Source: Micromussa lordhowensis (lineage: Eukaryota > Cnidaria > Anthozoa > Scleractinia > Lobophylliidae). From it: DNA of 64,000 bases. Location of the stretch: NCBI GenBank assembly GCA_964020085.1, contig OZ026609.1, forward strand, positions 4,748,803 through 4,812,802, given 5' to 3'. Each line of letters begins with the position of its first letter. Within the stretch, counting starts at the first letter, position 1. Position numbers and translations under genes: made by a program. The notes under the pieces were generated by a model. It had not been told where the DNA came from. It made no database searches and saw only the letters and a list, made by a program, of their open reading frames with translations. This document shows positions 25,149 through 36,900 of this stretch, one piece after another.

Positions 25149-28100
25149 ATGTCTGCTACGAGCAGATCAGTAAAAAAGCCCACAAATGTGAGCTGAGTTT
25201 TACATTTGTTAAAGCAAAGCTGATCTGAACCGTTTCTGATTTGCATGTCTAGCTGACAAAGTAATGGTTCCTTTTATTTTTGGGCAGATTTTGGACAAGA
25301 AAATCCACAAAAATCCGAAGTATGAACACATTGGTGCAACCGTCGATACTGGTACGTGCAAGATTGAATATCAACGATTTTTTCTCGATAATGACAATCC
25401 GATTTTTGTAATATAGGACTAACAGTCTTTCAGAGTTAACAATTTTTGCTTTACAATCTATCTGCAGGAGCCAGTGTTTCTAGATATACGCAGAAAATTG
25501 AAGAAATGCGGAAAAGTAAGTTCCTATATAAATAATCCGATCAACGACTGTAAATTAATTGAATCCATAAAATAATAATATTATTACAATGTTATTGTAG
25601 GCTATGTCTAGTGGCTAGTTGCCTAGTTCCCTGGTTGTTTTCATTGATTTTTTTAGCATTCATATTTACATTTCGGGCAAGTAAACTACAAATCACGTGA
25701 AGTTGTCTCATAAATTGTAGTTAAATTAATTAATTTCAAGTGCTTTAGTGATCTTTAATTGAACCGAATTAAACGACGACCTACATAAGCGTTTAGTACA
25801 TGTTTCTGTGCATATTTAATTTTTGTGATGTGCTTGTATAATATAGATGTGCCTTTGCAAAGTAACAAACTTGCAGTAATCAAAAAAGTCTTCCAAGTGA
25901 TCTCTGGCTGGTTAGATTTACAACTTGAATATCAGGCCATCTTCAGACGCCAAACTTTTCATGAGCCGAATTTATTTCGAATTTGGTCTGATCCAAATTA
26001 TTAAAAGTACGCCCGTTGATTCCGATGTCAAACTTACTTCACCGAACTTAATTTAGTTTTAACCAAAACACATTGAAATGTCAGCAGTTTGCACACAATT
26101 GCATTAGGTTTGACACATGAAAAGTTTGATGTCTGAATCAAAGTTGTTCTAAAGCTGATCTCCCTGGCTGAGCTAGGCGGGGTGAACCACTGAGCTGTTT
26201 AAACTTCAAGTAGCCATTCTTAACTAATTCAGACACCAAACTTTTCAAGTACATGTACTTAATTCAACGTATTAGGTTCGCTCGTGAAACATTCAGCGTC
26301 TAAACAAGGCCTAAGAATACTGTTCATGTACATATACAACTTTAGGTTATTAGGTGGGTAAGACTGCACCAGGGTACCGGTAAGTATTCTATGCTGCTAG
26401 GCCAAATTCAGGTCTCTGTAGCATTAAACAAATAGAGGTTATTCCACAGCATTAAATTTGCCTCTACCCTTTTATAAACCTGAGTCGAAGCTTTCAAGAG
26501 GGAACTTCAGATACCTATTATAGAGTGTAACAGCCATCCTAGGGTGGGTAAAGGCACAGGGAGAGTAAATTATCTTAGGCCTAAAAACACAACAATGACT
26601 CCAGCCAGGGCTCAACCCTGGAACACCTAGTTATCTACTGAGGCACTTTTGGAAATATTTGTCTCGTGTAGCTAGGCTTTTGTTACATTTAGTGTCACTC
26701 ACATGTACAAACCTCAATGTAGGTTAGTTTCAGAGCTTTGTGTTGTCAGGGTTCAGTTTAGAGTTTTGGGATTAGCATTATATAAAGATTTCAGAGATAT
26801 ATATTAGTAAAAATTAGAATCTGATTAGCGTAAAATGGATATTGGCTAAAAAGATTACGGTGAATTATTATTATTTAAACAGATATCGAAAGCATTGTAT
26901 ACTAGTCAATCTCAATTTGCACTAAAAATTGTTACCAGCGAGCGTAAATTTTACCTTGTCTTAACCAATCAGAGAGTCGCTTTACCAGAGATGTCTCAGT
27001 CTAGTAACATTTACTCAGACAAGTAATTGTTACCGCGGCGAGCGAGCAGATGTTTTTGAAATATCACTTATTTTGAGGCGATCAGGAGAAATAACCATTG
27101 CATTCTTTTAGTCTCATTGTTATAAGGTGCAAGAAAATAGTTTTTGCCAAATTTACGTAGAAACCAAAGTTTCGACAGAAAGAGCGAAACGCTGTTTTGC
27201 TTCTTTGTAACACGAGAGAGTTATTTTCGCTTTACTAAACATGTCTAGAAGAGTAATGATTACCGTGGCGAGCGACCAGATGTTATTGAGTTATCACTTA
27301 TTTTGAGGTAAACAGGAGAAATAATCATCGCTTTCTTGTCAGGTGCAAGGAAAAAATGTTTTGTTGAAAAAGAACGTAGAAACTCTAGTTTCGACGGAAA
27401 GCGCGAAACGCTGTTTGGCAGAAAATATAGTCACGCTTCTGAGGTCGCTGCAGTAACATTTACCCGGCCGTGTTATCAGATAAACTGCAGAAAGGCGAAA
27501 TATATTTCTAATCTGACGGAAACGAAAGTAATTTGCACTTCAGAAATTTTTAGTATGTTATTCGAAGACTCGAACAGCTTTGAAAACATCCAAAAGAAAA
27601 TAACGTGGAGGAGATAATTTTATCACGTCCGCTCGCGGCCACGAAAATCAGATCAGGCGAAGTAATTTTCACGCTACAGTGACTTCCAATTATTGACATT
27701 CTAGTCGCGACATGAAATAAATTATCCAGCATTGCAAATTACTACTAAATATTGTGGATGACCAAATGTAAAACACAGTGAATCTATAAAGTACTTCAAA
27801 TATGAAACTCACCGTTTCCACTGAGTCATCCAAGTAAATCCAACCAGCTCAGGCGAATTTCTGCAGGAAACATTGCCAACCATGGGCTCTCGCTTTCTTG
27901 GCGTTGTAGTTGACTAAACAAAGTCTTTTTTTTTGCTTGAAATGCCTTGAAAATTCGGAAGCTTGGTCCCCAGCCATCTCTTTTAGGCACATGTAATACT
28001 TTGATCAAGGCAACTTGTAATGAGCGGAGAAAATCGCAACCAAGGTGATGTAGGACAACAAGACAGCCACCATACTTGGCTCATTTTTTTCCGTTTTTGC

Positions 28101-31100
28101 TCGCACTGGCTACATGTATAAGCTCGGGTATAACGAATTGCAAAATCATCTCGATGACTACACTGTATTCGGCAAGAAAGCAAGCAAGCGCTGCAAGCAA
28201 GTCCACTAAACATTTCAGTGTCGACGAGAGGTCATCGAACCGGAAGTCAGTTGGTCATATTTTTACCTTGACTGCATTGAAACTGAAAAAGTCTTATTTG
28301 TATCTAAACTATAGATAAGTGAACTATGTAATAGGCAGCCAGTACGATTTGCCTTTCAGAAAACAGCAAGGTAAAACCGTCAAGCCATTGATTTTATATC
28401 GACCATTTCGTGGTAAACTTTACCGTACATCAATCATAATGCACCATTTTACGCGCACACGAAAGATCGACCACCTGGTTCGCTTAAAATGAGAGTTTGG
28501 CTTGCCCAGCAAACCGGTCAAATCTGATAGAATTTAATGTGATTAACTCTTGTGTGAGCGTTGTATATGCCTTTCTCAACTAGAATGGTTATGTTATTTC
28601 ACTAGAGTATTCAGTTGAACGGCGACCCATGTTAAACCAGTGTACAAAGGTTGAGACAGGTTGGAATCCCAACAGATCATCAAAGATTACGACTCACAAT
28701 AAGAGTCAGTACGACATGTTCGTCCGTAGCTTCGTTTATTTGGAAAATTGCCTTGAAAAGTTTGTATTGATCTCGAGTTCCGAAATTAAAAGATACAGCA
28801 ATTTTCAATTGTCGACTCAATTGGCAGAAACACGGGAGTTCATATTACCGGAGGAGTAAACTTTACCGTGCTGCCATTGTTTTGAGCGTCAAGTACGAAG
28901 GAAAAAATTCAATTCAAAATCTTTCTTTAATAGCTCACTTTTGATCGTTTTCGTTTAATTACTCAACACTTTATTGCGTCAATGAAAACATAAATAGATG
29001 AAGTGGAAATAAATGAGAAATCGTTGACTAGATGGCGCGCATAACAGCCTCCTTTCTTGGGTAGAAGATAGAAGGAAAAAGTACATATGCGGTTATATAA
29101 TTTACCCCAAATGATTGTTGTTTTACCCGGGCAAGATAATGGATCTTTCAGATGCGAACGCATCAATTATTGTGGGGCGTTCAGATATGCAAGATTCGAT
29201 TATTAGCAAAGCGCGCGAAACTTCGAGTATTTTCCCGCGACATAATTTCATTGAAAACGATCAGGATGGGCTCTTCAGTCTACATGATCTTTATCTCGAA
29301 AACCGAGACAGGATTTTTAAAATCATTAATTAAAATATACATGTTCACGTATTTGAAACTCACCCTTCTGATGCGTGGTGCAACACAGCCGTGGTTGCTT
29401 GAATAATGCGCTGCTTTTACAGCAATCCTGCATCTCTAGTAGTCTAGGGAGTACATGTTCAAGAAGAATAGGAAAGCATGTCTTCCCGTGGAGTGGAAAA
29501 ATACATATCTGACCCGGCAAGTGAACCGGTCCGCCTTGGACATTTAATCGTCTTCGAACTATAGAAAAACATCGCTGTACTCCGTCTAGTTCGAAACCGA
29601 TTGAAAACAACGATTGCGAATATATTTCTCGGAGCTACACGTACACGCACTCAACGTTACAATCCGGTTAATTTTTAATAGACCGGGAAACTCAGGGGTT
29701 AAAGACTTAAAAGGGGTCAATCACTCGTCGGCCGGGCTATCAAAACACAAGCCAGAGATATCATTGTATTGAACTTTCATACCATACGTAAAGGAACATA
29801 CTTATGTTTATTGAAGCTCCCCTGTAGGGGCTTTTCAGCCACAATGTGAAAATAGTTCTGAATTAAATATATTACAAAAGTATGCTTTGTCGGTATTGCA
29901 GCATACAGCTCTTAGGAGCCAAGGCTTACGCTTGAAGCGAAAATATGATATTTTGCAATTATTAGAGGTTAGTTGAGGGCTATAAAGTTAATTGAGCTAC
30001 GGTTTTGATGCCAACCGTATAGGATTACTTTTTATGCATTGGCGAAAAGTTATCTGCCACCAGCGAGTAAAATGGTCCCAAAAATTCATGGACTCACAGC
30101 ATGTGATTAGCGAAACCTAGTGTTTTGATGAAGGTTTGTTCTTTTCCAGCTGTGTAGAGTTTGTTCTAGGTTCTTCTATTTTCTGGCACGTTTTGAACTC
30201 CCGGGTTTGTCTAACCCATTTCTCTGGACGGTTTTCTTTTGTTTCTGTTCCTTCTGTTCTGGAGCTCGCCGCTTCTTGCTGCGCACTTGAATCTGCAGAA
30301 TCAATACGCATTGCTGTAAACTGCTATAAGACGAGTTAGAGGGAGTGAAAGTTCAAAATATCGCTTTAGGTTTTCAGAGGCTACTTTGAGCCTTAACCCT
30401 TTGAATAGTAATGGTCGTGGTCTTTGAACCACTTTTGACGTCATCGATTTAAATGTCACCAGGTATTCTTGATAACCAGAAAAGAGAGCTTGGATAGATT
30501 TATCGGCCCAACGGTCGTTTTTGGATACTAAGGGCATTCTGACGTATCAAATTTGAAAATTGGTGTAAAAATGGTGGTAAAATGGCCCCTTATACCCATA
30601 ATTGATCAAGGTCTCGTTTCCAGGCTTTGTCCTTAATTAACACCAAACCTTTTACGGCAGCCAGAAGATATGACATACTTATGCGCATGCACCAAATTAA
30701 AATATTCTTCTTTACTATTTGCGCGAAATTAACAATGGCATTCAAATTTACCATTTTACCTTTGAACTTTTATACTTCTGTTTCGGATTTTGTTTGTGGT
30801 TTAAGATTTGAACTAAAACATTGTGGGATCGACGGATTTGGCGAGAAAAAGGCAGGGATCAGCTGATTTGCATACCCCTATTCACCGCCCTCTTTCTCTT
30901 TTTCTAATTCAGTTGGTTTGACCAACATGTGGCATTAGAACTAACCACTTTATAAAAACTTACGAGTGTACTTACTGGTGGAAAAGAGTTCTCCTTGGCT
31001 AGAAGCCTTTCAAGCTCTGTTTTCTGCCTTTCTGTTGCAGGATCGGCTGGCTTGTCTTTCTTTGTTTTCGCGTTGTATTTCGTTAGATGCTGGAGTGTCC

Positions 31101-33089
31101 ATTTTTCATCTTCCTGCGCAGTGACCTCCTTGTCTGTCAGCCCTTCCCATTCTGCCCTTGTCGCCTCCTCCCTCCACCGACTCCCACCACCGCAATTGTT
31201 CTTCTGACATTCTGTGCGAACTTCCTTTCAATTTAGATCTTAGATCTGAAGGGGAAGTAGACTCCTTTCCTGCAAGGTATGGGCGAATAAGTTTCGGTAT
31301 ACCGTTTGGTACGGTGGGTAGAACGATAAGCGGCTCGCCAGCGGTGGGTTGCCAGATCTTGTCCTGTGCCCAGTTTTTGTACAACATATTTGCTTTCCCG
31401 TTTTCTCCCAGGAAAAACTTAAATGCATGTGGGTAAACATGATTTTTTATTGTTGCGATGTGGCCTTCCAACCAGGCAGAAATGTCAAAGACGTACTCAA
31501 GGTCGAATGTCTCTGGTTTCCACCTTGCTGGCAGAACAGGAGAAGGTTAGTTACAGTCTGGATAAGGTTTCATTATTTCTTTGAGCGAAAAAAAGTCATT
31601 CATGCATCATTATTTTCCACATAGACCAATGAAAAAGCCTTGAGGAAGATAGCTAGAATAAGGGAAGAGAGAGATCACTGGAAGATGCTGTGCCTAAACA
31701 GAGAAAAGCTGGCCAAAGGAAACTACGTTACAGTCACGGCAAGTATCGCCTCGTTGAACTCGGCGACTCGTTTAAAAGTTGATCACTTGTCCACCGGAGA
31801 TAAACTGGTGCAATGGTTATGCCTGTGAATTCTCTTTTCCTCTAAAAGCAATAATCAGTTGCTCCAAGCTTTTTCGTATTGCATATAATTCAAAGAGCTT
31901 ATTACTTGTAATGATTATATTTCTATTAGAATCTCACTGATCCACTATTGAACACAAAAAAGATCCTTGCCGAGAGAGAAGTGGTAGGTATCTAATTGCG
32001 GAGGTTATTCCTTATTAAATTCACGCGGTGGTCACTAAGACAAAAGTGTGAGTGTTACTTGTTATTTTCCTTTTTGTTCTTATTCAATTTTTCGAACCAC
32101 CGATCCTTCACCCCTTGGTGTGGACCGCACGATTGATTCTCTTGCAGAATTAAATATCACTTTGTAGTATCTCTTTATTCATTTCCTTCTCCAGAATCCA
32201 ACATATCCACTGCTTAGACAAGAGGAAGGGAATCAATCCTTCGAAGAGGTAAAAAGAACACATCGGATTCCTTTTTGTAAAATGTGCACCACGCCCATTA
32301 AATGTCCCTTTACCCGTTTTGTTCTACAGAATCCAACTGATGGATTGATTGGACAAGACGAGGACAATGATCCACTGCTTGGACAGGAGGAAGAGAATCA
32401 ATCCTTCGAAGAGGTTAAAAGAACACATCGGATTCGTTTGTGAAATGGGGAACCCCGCCCATTAAATTTCCCTTTACCCGTTTTGTTCTACAGAATCCAA
32501 CTGATGGATTGATTGGACAAGACGAGGACAATTACCCACTGCTTGGACAGGAGGAAGAGAATCAATCCTTCGAAGAGGTAAAAAGAACACATCGGATTCC
32601 TTTTTGTAAAATGTGCACCACGCCCATTAAATGTCCCTTTACCCGTTTTGTTCTACAGAATCCAACTGATGGATTGATTGGACAAGACGAGGACAATGAC
32701 CCACTGCTTGGACAGGAGGAAGAGAATCAATCCTTCGAAGAGGTAAAAAGAACACAACGGATTCCTTTTTGTAAAATGTGCACCACGCCCATTAAATGTC
32801 CCTTTACCCGTTTTGTTCTACAGGATCCAACTGATGGATTGATTGGACAAGACGAGGACAATGATCCGCAGCTTGGACAAGAGGAAGAAAATCAATCTTT
32901 GGAAGGGGTAAAAAGAACACATCAGATTCGTTTCTATAAAATGTGCACCACGCCCATTACATGTCCCTTTACATTCTTCAGAATGCAACAGATAAAGTTG
33001 GTGGCTGTATTTAGGCATATTAAGGTTTTTCTTTTTCTTTTTTTTTGTTACGTTTGCAGGGCCTTATTGATATCACCTATTATTATTAC

Positions 33090-33154
<65 letters not shown>

Positions 33155-33861
33155 GCGGAGCTCCGGCGGCCCGAAGGGCCGCCAAGCGGAGCCCCATAAC
33201 CATATAGGAAAAAGAAACCCATGTATGGATTTTCTCATGGTTAATCATGGACAGCGGTATTGCTCGTGGGCGCGTACGCACGACGGCGACGACAACGACG
33301 ACGACGACGACGACGGTGGAGTCGCGCAAGATGGCGGCCATAAGGGGACCTCTAAAGTAAACCAAAAGGAGGCTTAATTTTTCGCGTGCTTTCTGGAGCT
33401 CAACGCGGCTACACAATATGCTAGGTCAGCTAAAGGAGTAACGTTTGTCGTGTTTACGTGGAAACTGGAAGATTTCCAAACTGGAAGACTTCTGGCTAAT
33501 TTATTTAACTACAACTAGTACTACGCAATAGGGTCAATGCAATGATAAAACCTTGGAACAATGCTCACATGTTAACATCATTCAGATAATATTTTAGCCC
33601 AATAGTTTTTGGCAATTCTTTATTAAACAATCAAAGTAATTTTCACAATTTCCTCTGATAATGTTTTGATTTTTTAATCCACTCGTTTGACTTCTGGATT
33701 GAAAAAAGCAGTTCATTTCAGTTGAAAGAAAAACTAAACACCAAACAATATGCAGAAAACCTTGCAGCAAAGTTACAAAACTGAACTCAAAATTCAACCT
33801 TATCCTGGATAAGCCTAATCGGGCTACAGGAGCTCCGCTTTTAGGTTGACCTAAATATATA

Positions 33862-33904
<43 letters not shown>

Positions 33905-36900
33905 TCACCACTTAGCACGGAGGAATGCAATCAATACTTTGAATGGGTAACAATTATTTACCAGATTGCGTATGCGCCGCGATAATTAAATGTGTTTTAT
34001 TCTTTTGTTTTTGTTGTTATCAAGATTTCCACTGATCAACTGATAGAGGGCAGCAGCGACGAATCCTCTGAAGAGGGAAAATATCTCGTCATGTGAAATT
34101 CAACTTATTCACTTTAGTTCAGAAAGGGTCCTACAAATCCCGTAATAATGTTAATAGTGAAGACCAGTTTCGCGATTGCAACATCTACCCCGGCCCCATT
34201 ACATTTATGGAAAATCACTAATTCGTGCTTGAAAGAAAACATTTTTGCAATGTGGTTTTATGTAGTTTACAGATTCATAGCTTCTGACATCATCTAGTAA
34301 AGAATTTTTTAACGAGGGAGAGCGACGGCAAATTGTTCATCATGATATGGGTTTAAGCGACCCCACATGTGCACTTGTGGACCAACCTGTAACAAATCGT
34401 AAGGCCGACTATCTAAGTAGTTCTCCTCCTTATCATCGTATCCTTTATTTAAACACGATAGGGTTTGAAGCTCAGAGCTTGTGGGGCCGTGTGTAGATTA
34501 TGCTACCAAAGATTGTTTTGGACGGTGGTAGGGGTGCATCAATTCATTTCGTTCTGACTATTGCAGCTACAGGGCCCTCTGAACTTGTCGATGGTTAAAC
34601 TTCGCAATACATGGAGGGAAAAACAGCAGCAGTTCAAAACAAAAGCATTGGTAGGTAGAACGGGTTGAAAGCTGATGTCTGTTTTCATGAAGCAAAGTTA
34701 ACAATACAATGCAGAGAAGAGCAAATTAGCTTTTATAATCTGGTGTTAGCAAGTCTCCCCCGGTTACGACCCTAGTAAATGATTCTGTTTCCGAGACTGG
34801 CTCTGCTGGTATTTAGAGGATGTGAATTTCTAGTCGTTCGGTTGAACAATGCTACATACTCTGCGGATCTGACAAGTGATTTTGTAGTTAGACTAAAGTC
34901 AAGCGAAATCTTCAGTGGGACCAAAAATGTCGGTAGAATCTTTGATAGGATAGCACGTAAACCGCTTTCGAAGTTAGAAAACTGCGAGTTCATTGTGTAA
35001 TTTCTTGATGTTTTATATTGCAGAGCGTTCGTTCCCCACAGAACTTTGTGGCAGTGGCCTATAATAATAGGCCACATTGCTACTTCGGGAAGGTTGTCAA
35101 AGAGGTGGACGGAGAAGCCGTGCAGATCAGTTTCCTTCGACAGCTTTCTATAAATAAATATTGCTGGCCAAACAACCCCTTAATAGAAAGCGTCGAAGTG
35201 GAACAAATATTCCAGCGGAATATTAAAAGCAAAGTTTTGGCTGAACCGAACACCTTTACGTTTCCGGTGATTGATGACATCATAGGAAAATTTAGCCAAT
35301 GCAGAGCAAGGCTGGAAATGCCAAAAAAGAAAGCTGCGGTACGTACACGTGACAGTTTACTATAATTGTGACTGAAAGAGAAAAAAACTAAGGTTCTGAA
35401 TCTTTTGCTGCACTCTGCCCGGAATTGAATGACAGATACACTAGAAAGATATACAACATAAAAAATATGATTTATATCAAAAGAAGTGATGGATGTCCCC
35501 TTCCTCTTCTTCCTCAGGTTGACGAGGTGTGGAGGGACATCACTGCACCCTTTGCAAAAGTTGGGGCCATTCTCTGGAAGGACATTAAAACGATCCAAAA
35601 AGAGATGCCAGAGTTTGAATGGTCCCAGATGGTGTCCCTTATGCCACCCAACAGTAGCTGGAAGCCTGGCTGCCTAAATGATGAGGTACTGAATAAACTG
35701 CTATCAAGTAAAATGCCAGCAAGCATAGGGCTCATCTAAAGTTAATTTTTTTGACAGGTCATCGCTGCCTACATCAAAGATATAGAAGAAAGGGCGAATA
35801 AAAACGTGAGCACTATTTCTCTTTATGCATTTTACGTAATACTCTGCAATTTATATCAGTAACATGAATTAAATGTTCAAGAAAACTTAAGACAAAAAAA
35901 AGGGAAATTATAAGATAAAGCAATAATTATGTTTTGAACAGGGTAAAGAAGTTATCACTGGCGGTCCATTTTTTTTTGAAACTGCGAAGAATCACAGACG
36001 GTGGAGACACAGGGTAAGCATTTCTGTTTTCACGTGAGAGACATAGGCTCTTGGTCAATTCACAGGGCTGACAGCTCCTTAAGGAGTCCTTGTCTTATCT
36101 AGCCGTTTGATCAGTCTGCCTCAATTTACCAGAGAAGTGATGCCAGTGTTGTCAATATTTAACGCTTTGCTCATCTGGAAAAATTCTGTCTGAGAATCGG
36201 TCGTTTAATCTGAAAACTTTATGAAGAGGGTTGCTTGCTGTAGCCCCCCGATTACCATGCAGCGGATTGCCTGTAGTAATCAAAGCGGTGCACCACATGT
36301 CTTCTTTTCAACGTAAACTTCATTAAAGCCTTTTTTGTGCATTTTTGGGTTTTGCAACTTCTTGACGACTTCATTTTCATTACTATTTCAAGCAGTATCT
36401 ATGTAATGACAAATTAATGTTGTTTAAACGCGCGTTGGAACAATGGGAAATATCGCGTTACTATTTGGTATCATTATCATTTCATCTCGCTAGCTGGATA
36501 TCTCGAAGTACAAAAAACTACTTTTCCCTGGTCACTTCAGTGCACCGAATCACTGGATGCTTGGCGTAAGTATGAACCAATGAAAATTCATTAACGTATA
36601 TTTAGTTGATATTAGCTTAAGCGTTATGAAACAATCGTTGTTGGTGGCGGCTGCCATTTTCCATGTCTTCGGAAGAAACTGCACAATGAAATGCAATACA
36701 AGTCGTAGTTTTCTGTGAGATAACTATCAAATGGTTAACTTTTGTGGAGTACTTCATTATTATGCCAAATGTGGGGTTATGACAAACAAAATGAGGTGAG
36801 CATTCCACTCTTCTCCCCCTTACTGAAATTAAAAAAACAAACAAAAACACAAAAATCGAGCAATGGCTCTGATGTTATCCTTGTTATATAGGTTGTAGAC

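Larger units (their letters stand above)
31930..34075 (+). repeat. tandem exon-plus-intron array within the protease gene
   Basis: Four near-identical units begin at 32330, 32494, 32659 and 32824, with a spacing of 164-165 bp. Each is an 84-nt exon (28 residues) followed by an 80/81-nt intron. Flanking relatives are 31930-31983 (NLTDPLLN...), 32195-32248 (NPTYPLLRQEEGNQSFEE), a decayed copy at 32982 (NATDKVGG then stop), a 3' half at about 33913-33946 (STEECNQYFEW with GTAACA donor) and 34025-34075 (ISTDQLIEGSSDESSEE, donor GT changed to GG). Transposon and microsatellite sequence split the array at 33061-33905. Confidence 0.85.

Noticed and set aside
28076..28318. 80-codon frame identical in both arms of the large element (also at 40603-40845)
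   Set aside because: Identity follows from the arms being near-identical; the frame has no domain and overlapping frames on the other strand are equally preserved.
32440..33207. 255-codon open frame read as one exon
   Set aside because: It runs through the repeated introns of the protease gene and ends in a poly-Ile microsatellite. Splice sites repeat at each 165-bp unit, so the exon-by-exon model is better supported.
33048..33416. Minus-strand frame with poly-Ile and poly-Val runs
   Set aside because: Produced by ATT and GAC microsatellites; no real protein character.
35080..35598. 172-codon minus-strand frame
   Set aside because: Antisense shadow of protease exons 35024-35338 and 35518-35685, which have clear domain content and splice sites.
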